Source of the DNA: CAZART01 sp964487555
GTDB taxonomy: Bacteria; Bacteroidota; Rhodothermia; Rhodothermales; VXPQ01
Direction of reading: 5' to 3'
DNA length: 19,270 nucleotides
Assembly (NCBI GenBank): GCA_964487555.1
Contig: CAZART010000100.1
Span: forward strand, 1-19,270
In this document: positions 1 to 7,315 of the stretch, one piece after another
Numbering within the stretch: position 1 is the first letter of the stretch
Layout: each line of letters starts with the position of its first letter
The notes under the pieces: generated by a model
The model's input: the letters and a program-made list of their open reading frames with translations, nothing else
Database searches by the model: none
Told to the model about the DNA's origin: nothing
Program-made: the position numbers and the translations under genes

Positions 1-35
1 GAGGCTTTACTATTTTTTTGAATGCAACTCCTGGT

Positions 36-48
36 TGCCCTGCACGGA
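36..48. repeat. Possible distal att half-site (copy of tRNA-Gln 3' end)
   Basis: The 13 bases TGCCCTGCACGGA match 8795-8807 (TGCCCTGCATGGA), the 3' terminal segment of the minus-strand tRNA-Gln gene, at 12 of 13 positions and in the same orientation. The match begins exactly at the tRNA 3' boundary. Short copies of a tRNA 3' end at the far edge of an element are the usual mark of tyrosine-recombinase integration. The repeat is short and has one mismatch, so a chance match cannot be excluded. Confidence 0.35.
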
Positions 49-82
49 AAGGTGAATTCGGCTCTTCAGATACGTGTTGGAC

Positions 83-241
83 ATGAACTACCAATTGACT
101 CATCTGACGCCACAGGATCAGCAAATCTTCGATGCGGTTCTCAGCATCAGGATTGTTTCGGTCGCCCAATTGGTCGGAAACGAATCCCAACTGAACATCG
201 ATGATGAGAAGAGCCGTGTTCGCTATCAACATCCTATCTGA
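83..241 (+). CDS. Unrecognised small protein, 52 aa, or gene remnant
   Basis: An ATG at 83 opens a frame of 52 residues beginning MNYQLTHLTPQDQQIFDAVL and ending YQHPI before TGA. Its composition is soluble and balanced, with no membrane segment. I do not recognise the family. No Shine-Dalgarno sequence precedes it. The frame is open upstream as far as the stop at 53-55, with GTG and TTG alternatives just before the ATG. It could be a small gene or the tail of a lost one. Nothing else is visible between it and the stop of the arginase-family gene at 424. Confidence 0.25.
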   Translation: MNYQLTHLTPQDQQIFDAVLSIRIVSVAQLVGNESQLNIDDEKSRVRYQHPI

Positions 242-423
242 AGTGGCGTAGTGCTCAGGTAACCATGGTTGCTATCCACCAGGTATTGCCCGCAGGGTCC
301 TTGGAGCCGATTCACGAGTTGGCCGCTCGAACGATTACGTTTTTCATGTGAGGTCGCCTATTCCTTGGTTTTCCATTATTTAACACCGGGATTGTGGCGA
401 GCACTAGACGAGCGCAACAGGTT

Positions 424-1323
424 TCAAGTGACGCTCGCGAATGCACGGCAGATTACCCGCGCAAGCACTCGCGCCGCCAAGCGTTCGTCATTGTCGAGCG
501 TCGGGTTATATATCGTCACCTCCATACCGACGGCGAGCGATGATGCGAGAATCACGGTAAGTGCTTCGGTGAGTTCCTCAGGCGAGAGCCCGTCCGGCAT
601 CCTATAGTCAACGGCCGGCATCACTTCATCGCACAGAACGTCCGCATCAAGGTGGACCCAGAATCCTTCAATGGTATTGGCATCGAGCGCTGCGAGGCCC
701 TGTCGGGCCGCTACCCCAGGTCCAAGTCGCCTCACTTCGGAGAGGTCGAGAACGTGAATGGCTGTCTGACGTACGTCGGGCGAACCGTGTGAGGATGCTA
801 TTTCGGCGTCGCGGAAGCCGAACACTACCACGTCCTCCTCTCGAACGAGCGGCCGAAGCTCTCCCAGATCTGCGAGAGCCGTCGGTTCTCGCCCTGTCGC
901 CACCGCCAGATCCATCGATGCCATCTCTCCCGAGGGTTCAGTTTCGGGCGAATAAAAGTCGGTGTGCCCATCTATGAAGAACAATCCGAAGCGGCCTTGC
1001 CGTCGGAGCGCCAGGGCGCTTCCAAGGAGAATGCTGCAGTCGCCTCCAAGGACGAGGGGAAAGCGACCCAGATCCAGGGTGAATCCGATTCGTTCGGCGA
1101 GGTCCAGACTGAAAGTCCGGATCCCTTCGACGTTGAGGACGGCTGTCGACGCTTCATGGTGTGAAACGTGAGGGGGAACCGGTACGCGACCAGCGTACCG
1201 AACGTCCGGAAGTGCCTCAAGGAGGCCGGCGGCACGGAGCGCGTCCGGCAGCCGGTCGACTCCCGTATGACGGAGACCGAGCCCCGATGGTGCATCGATT
1301 ATTGAACACGCTTCTACTCGCAA
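424..1323 (-). CDS. Arginase/agmatinase-family protein with altered metal motif
   Basis: This 299-residue protein has the ureohydrolase-fold signatures in order: GGDCS at residues 93-97, DGHTD at 118-122, and HLDADVL at 224-230. The Asp and His ligands of the binuclear manganese centre (D118, H120, D122, D226, D228) are present. The usual His of GGDHS is Cys96, so one canonical ligand of the first metal is replaced. That variant is known in uncharacterised arginase-family branches, so the substrate (arginine, agmatine, guanidino acids or another) cannot be assigned. The length is normal. The start appears to be TTG at 1321-1323: an in-frame TGA lies eight codons upstream and no ATG occurs between. 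It begins 8 bases after the stop of the alpha/beta hydrolase gene, so the two are probably co-transcribed and translationally coupled. Confidence 0.85.
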   Translation of the reverse strand: MRVEACSIIDAPSGLGLRHTGVDRLPDALRAAGLLEALPDVRYAGRVPVPPHVSHHEASTAVLNVEGIRTFSLDLAERIGFTLDLGRFPLVLGGDCSILLGSALALRRQGRFGLFFIDGHTDFYSPETEPSGEMASMDLAVATGREPTALADLGELRPLVREEDVVVFGFRDAEIASSHGSPDVRQTAIHVLDLSEVRRLGPGVAARQGLAALDANTIEGFWVHLDADVLCDEVMPAVDYRMPDGLSPEELTEALTVILASSLAVGMEVTIYNPTLDNDERLAARVLARVICRAFASVT

Positions 1324-1331
1324 TCTGCCGT

Positions 1332-2054
1332 CTAATTCAGGTCATTCGAAAGTCGGCTGAGAAGACGATTGAGAGACTCTGCCAGCAGTCGCGGTTGGGA
1401 GAGCATTGGAAGATGGCCTGTAGGAAGCGTTTCCCATTCGACAGCGTTGATACGCGCCCGCACGTCGTCTTGTAGTTTCGGATGCACACTCTTGTCGTGC
1501 TGAAGCTTTACGTAAAATCGAGGAGTCTCATCAGAGATGGACTTCCAATCGATGCGATCCAGATAAATGCGTGGTGCTTCCGGAACGACGTTCGCGAGCA
1601 CTTCACCTGTCAGGTCGTCGTTTAGATCGCTGCAATATTCACTCTTAACTCGCGATGGCGGCAGACGAATACCTTTGGGCGAAAACCTGAGCAGGACATG
1701 AAGAAGCGCTCGCTGTGGAATGGGTAACAACGACAGGAAAGATCGGCCGCTCTCCGGAATCATGCCACCAACCAGAACGACTGCCGAGACACCGTCAGGC
1801 CGTGCGGCGGCCACGCCCATGGCGACCTCCGCACCAATCGAATGTCCTACAATGATCGAACGCGAGTCAATTCGATCTGAAACGACGTCGATGCACTGCT
1901 GCAAGGTAACGTCTCCTGGTCGAGAATGCTCTTCGCGGCCCGGCAGATCAACAGCCTCGGCCTGCGCGTTCAGCTGCGGAATAACATGATCCCAGATCCA
2001 ACAGCTGAGGCCCGCGCGGTGAAGCAGCACAAATTTAAACTCATTATCTGACAT
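1332..2054 (-). CDS. Alpha/beta hydrolase, esterase-like
   Basis: This 240-residue cytoplasmic hydrolase has a nucleophile elbow GHSIGA with Ser72, a likely acid at Asp187 (LQHDKS) and a catalytic His at His214 (PTGHLPML), the order and spacing of an alpha/beta-hydrolase triad. The N-terminal strand-loop LLHRAGLSCWIWD occupies the oxyanion position. The overall form resembles the plant methyl-salicylate esterase/hydroxynitrile lyase branch common in bacteria. There is no signal peptide or lipobox. The ATG at 2054 follows the end of an OsmC-like remnant by 8 bases, and the arginase-family gene starts 8 bases after its stop. The substrate is unknown; pairing with the arginase homologue suggests, but does not show, a joint catabolic role. 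Confidence 0.85.
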   Translation of the reverse strand: MSDNEFKFVLLHRAGLSCWIWDHVIPQLNAQAEAVDLPGREEHSRPGDVTLQQCIDVVSDRIDSRSIIVGHSIGAEVAMGVAAARPDGVSAVVLVGGMIPESGRSFLSLLPIPQRALLHVLLRFSPKGIRLPPSRVKSEYCSDLNDDLTGEVLANVVPEAPRIYLDRIDWKSISDETPRFYVKLQHDKSVHPKLQDDVRARINAVEWETLPTGHLPMLSQPRLLAESLNRLLSRLSNDLN

Positions 2055-2062
2055 GCTCTGAA

Positions 2063-2220
2063 TTAGAGTATTGTCTCCTCTGTTAGGTCGATTACGACTT
2101 CAGTCCTGATCGAGTTCGCGATGAAGCAGGCTTCATCCGCCTCATTCGCCAGTAGGCCCTCCGCCTCAGCGGCGGGAGTGCAGCCCCTGTAACGTTTTTA
2201 AAGATGAAGAATGCAGTCAT
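2063..2220 (-). pseudogene. OsmC/Ohr-type peroxiredoxin C-terminal remnant
   Basis: On the minus strand a frame ending in TAA at 2063 reads LLANEADEACFIANSIRTEV followed by about a dozen residues. This resembles the C-terminal helix and strand of OsmC-family proteins, including the Cys of their thiol peroxidase site. The frame is closed by a stop near 2197, so no N-terminal half exists. A different frame begins with an ATG overlapping the stop of the SRPBCC gene (ATGA at 2217-2220) and reads MTAFFIFKNVTG before losing resemblance, as expected from a frameshift. I read this as an eroded fragment. The family call rests on one recognisable segment. Confidence 0.45.
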
Positions 2221-2705
2221 CCCTTGAGATTATCGCCCAAACTCCTGATTGTCTGTGACGATTTGCCAGTTGCTGCGACGTAGTCACGAAGGTGTCCCAG
2301 ATGACTGCTCCATCCATGCATGTGAGCGGACATCATTTCACGTCGGACGCCTGCCGGATGCACATCCCATCCCGAGTGAACGAGTTCTAGCCTTGTCCGA
2401 TCACCCTCCTGAGACAGTTCTATCGAAACCTTAGTCGCCCCGGGCCAATCGTGGTCTGACCATGTCCACTCCAGCCGAAACGGAGCTTCGCTTCGCATAA
2501 CCACACCGGCCGTGACGATGTCGCGTCGACCGTCTGACCATCTTTCCACGAAAGCTCCCGCCGGTCTTGCTTGGAGCATGACGTGATCACCCCACCAAAC
2601 GGAAAGGTGTTCTTTCTCCGTGAGAAACTGCCAGACCGATTCGGATGAAGCGGCGAGTTCTACCTCAAGCCTGATGACGTCATCAGTACTTCGGTCGACA
2701 ACCAT
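2217..2705 (-). CDS. SRPBCC / AHSA1-like (START-fold) protein
   Basis: This 162-residue soluble protein belongs to the AHSA1-like branch of the SRPBCC superfamily. Visible hallmarks are an N-terminal strand followed by SSESVWQFLTEKEHLSVWWG, a central GAFVERWSDG hairpin, RLEWTWSDHDWPG, RTRLELVHSGW, and a C-terminal helix with W and H. The fold is a helix-grip cavity that binds hydrophobic ligands; bacterial members are mostly uncharacterised and are common in accessory DNA. The start is ATG at 2705; a short alternative frame overlaps its 5' end. The length is complete for the family. Its stop overlaps an ATG leading into the OsmC-like remnant, suggesting that an OsmC gene once followed it in an operon. 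Confidence 0.8.
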   Translation of the reverse strand: MVVDRSTDDVIRLEVELAASSESVWQFLTEKEHLSVWWGDHVMLQARPAGAFVERWSDGRRDIVTAGVVMRSEAPFRLEWTWSDHDWPGATKVSIELSQEGDRTRLELVHSGWDVHPAGVRREMMSAHMHGWSSHLGHLRDYVAATGKSSQTIRSLGDNLKG

Positions 2706-2812
2706 ACATGTTTACCAGTTTTTGCGTCCTTGAACAGAATTTCGCGACCGGCATTGAGCCAGGAGCCCCGGGCGTGCGGGGCCATCACCATACGGCACGA
2801 TCACGCCCGGTG
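2660..2812 (-). other. Unrecognised short frames, possible frameshifted remnant
   Basis: Two short minus-strand frames run in succession here. One begins with an ATG reading MYLDSLTPGVIVPYGDGPAR; the other, in a neighbouring frame from 2791 to 2660, contains GSWLNAGREILFKDAKTGKH and overlaps the start of the SRPBCC gene by 46 bases. Read together they look like one coding stretch interrupted by a frameshift. I do not recognise a family, and the stretch may be chance. Confidence 0.2.
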
Positions 2813-3052
2813 TCAGCGAATCGAGATACATGGCACCGTCTCATGGGCCGGTTTCTTGCTCCCACGCGAGGAGGGACGCCGGGTCATCCATGCACCTACG
2901 AAAAACAACAACAGGAGCATAATTGGCCCGAGAAGACGGGCTGAAGTGACGGTGACTCCTGCCCCGACAAGAACGGCGAGCAGGACAAACGGAGTGGCGA
3001 TTGCTAGAACGCCGGCTCGTCGCTTCGGAATGAAATTGCTAATAAGGTTCAC
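2813..3052 (-). CDS. Small two-helix membrane protein
   Basis: This 79-residue frame starts with GTG at 3052 and has an in-frame stop upstream with no better start. It shows a basic N-terminus (IPKRRAG), a hydrophobic helix at about residues 13-37, a second at about 39-57, then a basic tail with RRPSSRGSKK. This is a plausible inner-membrane hairpin with both ends cytoplasmic by the positive-inside rule. No family is recognised and no Shine-Dalgarno sequence is evident. The consistent membrane pattern is the only support that it is a real gene. The 226 bases upstream (3053-3278) hold no gene that I can support. Confidence 0.45.
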   Translation of the reverse strand: MNLISNFIPKRRAGVLAIATPFVLLAVLVGAGVTVTSARLLGPIMLLLLFFVGAWMTRRPSSRGSKKPAHETVPCISIR

Positions 3053-3278
3053 ATCGATACACGTATTTGTGACACGTCACCTTTGTGGGCGACTGGCTTT
3101 CGGGACGAATAACGCTTGGCATCTACTTCTGCTAAGCATCTCAACGCGAACGGACCTGCAACCGTCCGGCGCCCTCCTGGGAGAGATACTCCCAGAGGTG
3201 GAATACCGCTAACCTTCGGTCCGGCGCGAAGGTCGGCAGGTTCGAGTGGGGAGACGCGGGCCACCGTTGGATGCGCGG

Positions 3279-3470
3279 TCATTGTGCAGGCCGGCTCGCC
3301 AAAGCGTTCGACGAGGTACCGCCGGACATCCCCCCGCTGGTCGTCGCTATTGCTGCTGTTCCGGCACGCTCGGCCAGGCGCGCCGAGGCCGCATCCCAGG
3401 AATTCGGCAAGACGAGCGGAGCACCCGCATGCATCCGGCGAAATTGTTCGGCTTTAATAGACTGCGTCAT
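3279..3470 (-). pseudogene. Isocitrate lyase/PEP mutase family, N-terminal fragment
   Basis: From an ATG at 3470 the minus strand encodes MTQSIKAEQFRRMHAGAPLV followed by LPNSWDAASARLAERAGTAA and IATTSGGM, a close match to the start of isocitrate lyase/phosphoenolpyruvate mutase superfamily proteins (typically about 250-280 residues). After about residue 48 the resemblance stops, and the frame ends at residue 63, so the barrel strands carrying the metal-binding Asp and catalytic loop are absent. The open frame extends upstream to an ATG at 3566, directly after the PhzF stop codon, but those extra residues do not resemble the family. This is a truncated remnant, not a functional enzyme. Confidence 0.6.
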
Positions 3471-3566
3471 GATGATCGACGTTTTTTTGGTTGCCTCCGG
3501 CATTCTCCGCGCTATATTGAATGGTCCGGGATAGGCGCGGAAATGAGGATTTGCTAAAAGGCCCAT

Positions 3567-4169
3567 TTAGTCGACCTGAATCACCCCTTCGGCGGTCATT
3601 GCGCATGATCCTCCAACGAAGGTCTCGACCACGACGCCGTCCCGCTTCTCCGCCCGTGCGCTGATGACGCTGGGCCGTCCCATCTCGACGCCTTGAGCAA
3701 TTCTCCATCCAATGGACATATCGGTTTCCCGGGAGAAGTGGCAGAGCATTCCGGCAAGAGCGCAGTTGGCACTTCCGGTTGCCGGATCTTCCGGTACACC
3801 GTCCAGCGGCGCAAACATGCGCGCCCTGATGTCGAAGTCATCCCCGCTGTGCGTGTAAAGACGGATATCCGGTTGAATGTGCATCGCCACGAGGTCCTCG
3901 AGCCGTTCGATGTTCACGCGTGCACGCTCGAGGGCTCCGCGACTCCTCACCTCAGCGATCAGAAACGGCAGGCCGACAGACGCGATTCGCGGAGTGTGGG
4001 TGTCCGTCATGATATCGCCCTTGTCGAGACGGACCGCCGCGGCCAGTAGCTGGGCCGACACCTCTCTCCCTACCGCTTTTGGACCGAGATCCAGGGCGGC
4101 TCTCGGGAGATTCCACCAGTCGGCACAGACGGGACTTCGATTAGAAAGCGAGGAGTCTCCCGGGACCAT
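3567..4169 (-). pseudogene. PhzF-family protein lacking N-terminal domain
   Basis: The 200-residue product matches the C-terminal half of PhzF-like isomerases (usually 260-300 residues), a diaminopimelate-epimerase fold of two similar domains. The segment RIASVGLPFLIAEV (61-74) and the signature GVPEDPATGSANCALAGML (124-142) are clear, and the C-terminal strand pairs are complete. The first domain, which carries the catalytic Glu of characterised PhzF, is missing: upstream of the family-like part there are only about 55 unmatched residues, and the neighbouring gene ends 22 bases before the ATG. The most likely reading is a 5' deletion that fused the remainder near the next gene. It may still be translated but is unlikely to be an active isomerase. 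Confidence 0.65.
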
Positions 4170-4191
4170 CAGGCGAAGGGCATGTTTTGCG

Positions 4192-4539
4192 CTATGAAAT
4201 TTCCTCCACTACGGATCGACCTTCCGATCCGTCTCCGCAGGTCCATCTCCAGGTTTCGTGCAGACGGAGACGCCCGTCCGGTAGAAGTTCGGGAGTCGTC
4301 GAGCAGACGCCCGTCATGAGACGACCCTCTTCATTCACGTGCTGATATCGCGCATCGAGCGTTCCGTCTTCACGCACCACCGCGATGAGCATCCCAAAGA
4401 TTATTCCGCCACCTTTATAGGTCGCCGATATCGTGCTCTCCATCTGTCGATAATGGAACTCTGTGCCCGACGTGACATCCCCATTGCCGTCCGTAGATAC
4501 GGCCTTGAATCGGCGATCGTTGAAATTGAATGTCGCCAT
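4192..4539 (-). CDS. Small protein of the so-called n-acetylglutamate synthase family
   Basis: This 115-residue soluble protein is rich in beta-strand patterns: FNFNDRRFKAVSTDGNGDV, SGTEFHYRQMESTISATYKG, GTLDARYQHVNEEGRLMTG, RLRLHETWRWTCGDGSEGRS. It matches a small conserved family of Bacteroidota and Firmicutes that databases often label n-acetylglutamate synthase. It has no acetyltransferase (GNAT) motif, and no arginine-synthesis role should be inferred. The family length is normal and the start at 4539 is the natural one. An inverted repeat TAGCGT/ACGCTA lies just upstream near 4552-4566. It precedes the truncated PhzF gene by 22 bases. Confidence 0.7.
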   Translation of the reverse strand: MATFNFNDRRFKAVSTDGNGDVTSGTEFHYRQMESTISATYKGGGIIFGMLIAVVREDGTLDARYQHVNEEGRLMTGVCSTTPELLPDGRLRLHETWRWTCGDGSEGRSVVEEIS

Positions 4540-4646
4540 GCGCAGCCAATTAGCGTGGAACGCTAGGACATTGACGATGAACGGGCAGTCACACTATGGA
4601 TTCGAACGGGCTCTACGACTTGACAGAGGTTGTCAGGCTTCGATCT

Positions 4647-5108
4647 TTATTGATCAGATTTAAAGTTGATACGAGCAGCTCGCCGCGAAGCGGCAATGAC
4701 TGGGTTGTCTGGCGGAGCCCACGCAATCTCCCAGTAGTTGCCCTCCGGGTCCGCGAAGTAAGCGGATCGTCCCTCGAAATATTCGGCGTCAACAGGCTCC
4801 TTCGTAACGCGTCCTCCGGCTCGGCGCGCACGCGCTGTCATCTCGTCGACATCGCCTGGGTGTTCAGCCATGATTCCGATCGTGAAGCGAATCCCTCCTC
4901 GTCCATGCTCCGGCTCCTCCCCACCATCGGCAGCCAGCTTTTTGTTGGGGAACAGAGCGAGAACTGCGCCTCGGAGCTCGAAGACGGCGTAGTCGTCACT
5001 ATCCATCACCTGAGGCCATCCGAGGTCTCGGTAAAATTTGCGCAGGATCCCCAGGTCGCGAGCGCCGAGGGTGATCACATTGGCAAGAGGTAACTCGCTA
5101 TTCTCCAT
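4647..5108 (-). CDS. VOC-superfamily (glyoxalase-fold) protein
   Basis: This 153-residue protein shows paired beta-alpha-beta-beta-beta modules of the vicinal oxygen chelate fold. The first is VITLGARDLGILRKFYRDLGW with YAVFELRGAVLALF; the second is GIRFTIGIMAEHPGDVDEMT with YFADPEGNYWEIAW. The end motif DPEGNYWEI carries the Glu that is usually a metal ligand. Such proteins include glyoxalases, dioxygenases and resistance proteins; the substrate is not predictable. A tail of about 20 residues follows the domain. The start is ATG at 5108 without a clear ribosome-binding site. It lies 113 bases downstream of the monooxygenase-like gene on the same strand. Confidence 0.85.
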   Translation of the reverse strand: MENSELPLANVITLGARDLGILRKFYRDLGWPQVMDSDDYAVFELRGAVLALFPNKKLAADGGEEPEHGRGGIRFTIGIMAEHPGDVDEMTARARRAGGRVTKEPVDAEYFEGRSAYFADPEGNYWEIAWAPPDNPVIAASRRAARINFKSDQ

Positions 5109-5156
5109 ACGTGCTCAAGGGGGTGCTACGAGTTCTGAAAGCGTCTTAAAGTCCGC

Positions 5157-5212
5157 GAGTGTGAGGATGCTGGCCGTGGTAGGCGCCGGGCTGTAGGAAA
5201 GGCACCTCACTC
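5157..5212. other. Imperfect hairpin between two minus-strand genes
   Basis: GAGTG, AGG and TGC on the left arm pair with GCA, CCT and CACTC on the right, interrupted by extrahelical TG and A on the left side. The arms enclose 31 bases that contain the palindrome GGCGCC. It lies between the stop of the monooxygenase-like gene and the start of the VOC gene. No T-run follows it, so an intrinsic terminator is only one option; an RNA structure or chance folding are others. Confidence 0.3.
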
Positions 5213-5221
5213 TGGATCGTA

Positions 5222-5539
5222 TCATTCAGACCCGATTGAACTTTCGAGTACATCATAATGCGTTACGTGAGGCTCGAGTTCTATAAGATACTCACTGTCT
5301 TCGGGGTAATATCTCGCTCGGTCGATGTCCTTTCCGGCGAATGCTTCGATGGCATAAAGGGAATCCCAGAACGTCACTAGGAGAAAATGTGTGACGTCTC
5401 CGTCGGTACGCCGTAAAACCATGACGCCGCGGTTCCCCGCCGTCTTTCGATAGTCTGGCACGCCGGTCGCCGTTAAGTACTCGTAGTAGTCGGCGGCCTT
5501 GTCGGCAGGCACCGCGCCGTGCCAGGTCCTTGCAATCAT
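5222..5539 (-). CDS. Antibiotic biosynthesis monooxygenase-like (dimeric alpha-beta barrel) protein
   Basis: The product is 105 residues, starting MIARTWHGAVPADKAADYYE and continuing with RGVMVLRRTDGDVTHFLLV and FWDSLYAIEAFAG, the ferredoxin-like pattern of the ABM/dimeric alpha-beta barrel superfamily. The small enzyme or ligand-binding domain is probably a dimer. A longer in-frame start exists at 5602, but the ATG at 5539 is preceded by AGGAGAAA at suitable spacing, one of the few convincing Shine-Dalgarno sequences in this half, and homologues begin here. The function is unknown. It is transcribed away from the MocR-type regulator and shares its upstream region, which makes it the prime candidate target of that regulator. 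Confidence 0.75.
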   Translation of the reverse strand: MIARTWHGAVPADKAADYYEYLTATGVPDYRKTAGNRGVMVLRRTDGDVTHFLLVTFWDSLYAIEAFAGKDIDRARYYPEDSEYLIELEPHVTHYDVLESSIGSE

Positions 5540-5658
5540 GGCTTTTTCTCCTAGGTTGGCGAACGAACGCTTATAGATCCGGCCTTGCACCGCACAACTC
5601 ATCGCGCGGATACAGCTCCGCCACGTCCGTCACGCGAGCGTCCACCGACCGGTTGAAT

Positions 5659-5714
5659 CTATCGTCCTGCCCACGAGCATCGAACCACCTTTCGTCTTGC
5701 CCACGAGCATTGAA
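5659..5714. promoter_or_regulatory. Two direct repeats, candidate MocR operator
   Basis: Copies at 5659-5684 and 5689-5714 agree at 23 of 26 positions and share the core TGCCCACGAGCAT (5668-5680 and 5698-5710). Their starts are exactly 30 bp apart, about three helical turns, so both present the same DNA face. They lie 68 bp upstream of the regulator's ATG and 120 bp upstream of the divergent monooxygenase-like gene. MocR-family regulators commonly bind direct repeats in such divergent regions. No firm -10/-35 assignment is possible. Confidence 0.55.
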
Positions 5715-5782
5715 ACGCGTACAATTTCCTCGTTAAGTGGCATAGTTCTTAGATCCACTTCCCACAAAACAAATAGACCACT

Positions 5783-7276
5783 ATGCGGCGCCGAAAGGGA
5801 TCATCGGGCAATGCTGACCACTCAGAGAAGGGTCTCCTGGGCATCTCGCTTTCGGCAGATCAAGAGCTCTCTTTGGCGCAGCGCATATACGCCGCCATTC
5901 GCGAGGCTATTGTGAAGGGACGCATCTCCCCCGGTCAGCGGCTCCCTTCCAGCCGTGCACTGGCCGACGATCTCAATGTGGCACGTGGAACCGTCGTGGA
6001 ATCCTACGAACAGCTTCGCGTGGAAGGCTATGTCCGGACGGTGCGCGGCTCGGGCACGTATGTCGACAAAATTCCAGAGCGCTTTCTGCACACGTCCGAG
6101 ACGATCCCGATCGATGTGCCGACCGGCAGCGTCGCATCCATCGCTGACCGGACGTACGATCAGCCGCCGAGCCTGGTGAACTTTGCACAGGCACGCTCAC
6201 CGCGACCCTTCCAGCCGGGGCTTCCGCCGCTCGACGCATTTCCGCGGCAGGTTTTTGCTCGCCTCTGGAATGAGGTCGTTCGTTCCTTGACCTTCGAGGA
6301 TCTGGCATATGGCGATCCGGGCGGTTACAGGCCGTTAAGAACCGCCATCGCGTCCTATCTTCGAACCGCCCGAGCGGTGCAGTGTGAGCCCGAGCAGGTC
6401 TTCGTGACAAACGGCGCACAGCACGCCCTGGGACTCGCCGCCCACGTCCTGCTCGATTCCGGCGAACGTGCGTGGGTCGAAAATCCGGGCTTCCGCGGCG
6501 CAAAGGCGGCCTTCTTGAAAGCCGGTCTGCGGGTGGTCCCCGTTCCTGTGGACGATGAGGGGATCTCCGTCGTGCAGGGACGCGAACTGGCTCCGGAAGC
6601 GCGCCTCGCCTGTGTTACTCCCTCCCATCAGTATCCCTCCGGCGTAACGACGAGCGCTCGGCGCCGACTTGAACTTATCGAGTGGGTATCTCAGAGCAAT
6701 GCGTGGATTTTAGAAGATGATTACGACAGCGAATACCGCTACGATGGCGCGCCATTGCCATCGCTGCACCACCTGGACGCCGGCGGACACGTCGTGTACT
6801 GCGGTAGCTTCAGTAAAGTGCTGGCTCCAGGTCTTCGCGCGGGATACCTCGTCGTTCCGACTCCGCTCATCGATGCCTTCCGCCGAATTCGCTCAGCGGA
6901 CGATCACCACTGCTCCATCGCTCTGCAAATCGTACTTGCGCGGTTTATCCAACGCGGTCATTACGGCCGGCACCTCCGGCGCTTGCGCAAACTCGGACTC
7001 AAGCGACGAAATGCACTGATCGAAGCATTCGAGAAACACCTACCCGGTCTTGAACTTGAGGGAACAGGCGGAGGGCTTCACGCCCTGGTGCGTTTGCCCG
7101 TAGGTTACGACGACGTGGCCCTCGCAGACCGCGCATCCAGCTTGGACATCTCGTTGAGCCCGCTGTCCTCGTATGATCTCCACGACGAGCCGCAACGTGG
7201 ACTGGTCCTTGGTTATGCAGCGTTCTCAGAGGATGAAATTCATCGCGGCGTGAACCGCCTCGCGACGTTGCTCTAG
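5783..7276 (+). CDS. MocR/PdxR-family transcriptional regulator
   Basis: This 497-residue protein joins an N-terminal GntR-type winged helix-turn-helix (about residues 30-94, with LPSSRALADDLNVARGTVVE and the wing RTVRGSGTYV) to a fold-type I aminotransferase domain. The PLP region is clear: DDYDSEYRY, then SFSKVLAPGLRAGYLV, in which Lys345 is the expected Schiff-base lysine. The length is normal for MocR proteins, which use PLP or an amine/amino-acid adduct as effector. The ATG at 5783 lacks a Shine-Dalgarno sequence but follows the direct repeats. It is divergent from the row of small minus-strand enzymes. By family precedent it would regulate the adjacent divergent gene and possibly itself. 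There are no transaminase or pyridoxal-synthesis genes in the window to specify the effector. Confidence 0.92.
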   Translation: MRRRKGSSGNADHSEKGLLGISLSADQELSLAQRIYAAIREAIVKGRISPGQRLPSSRALADDLNVARGTVVESYEQLRVEGYVRTVRGSGTYVDKIPERFLHTSETIPIDVPTGSVASIADRTYDQPPSLVNFAQARSPRPFQPGLPPLDAFPRQVFARLWNEVVRSLTFEDLAYGDPGGYRPLRTAIASYLRTARAVQCEPEQVFVTNGAQHALGLAAHVLLDSGERAWVENPGFRGAKAAFLKAGLRVVPVPVDDEGISVVQGRELAPEARLACVTPSHQYPSGVTTSARRRLELIEWVSQSNAWILEDDYDSEYRYDGAPLPSLHHLDAGGHVVYCGSFSKVLAPGLRAGYLVVPTPLIDAFRRIRSADDHHCSIALQIVLARFIQRGHYGRHLRRLRKLGLKRRNALIEAFEKHLPGLELEGTGGGLHALVRLPVGYDDVALADRASSLDISLSPLSSYDLHDEPQRGLVLGYAAFSEDEIHRGVNRLATLL

Positions 7277-7315
7277 AGGAACATCGAATTCTAAGAGAGG
7301 AATTGCCGTCAGTGA

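Noticed and set aside
3049..3282. 77-residue minus-strand frame between the small membrane protein and the PEP mutase fragment
   Set aside because: It has low-complexity Gly/Pro/Arg composition and does not align convincingly with the missing C-terminal part of the PEP mutase family; it could be worn sequence but cannot be supported.
424..5539. The row of small same-strand genes (VOC, SRPBCC, ABM-like, PhzF, hydrolase) as an integron cassette array
   Set aside because: The gene types fit, but several junctions are 0-22 bases, leaving no room for attC sites, and no repeated GTTRRRY/RYYYAAC pair structure occurs between the genes. The hairpin at 5157-5212 is single and not repeated elsewhere.
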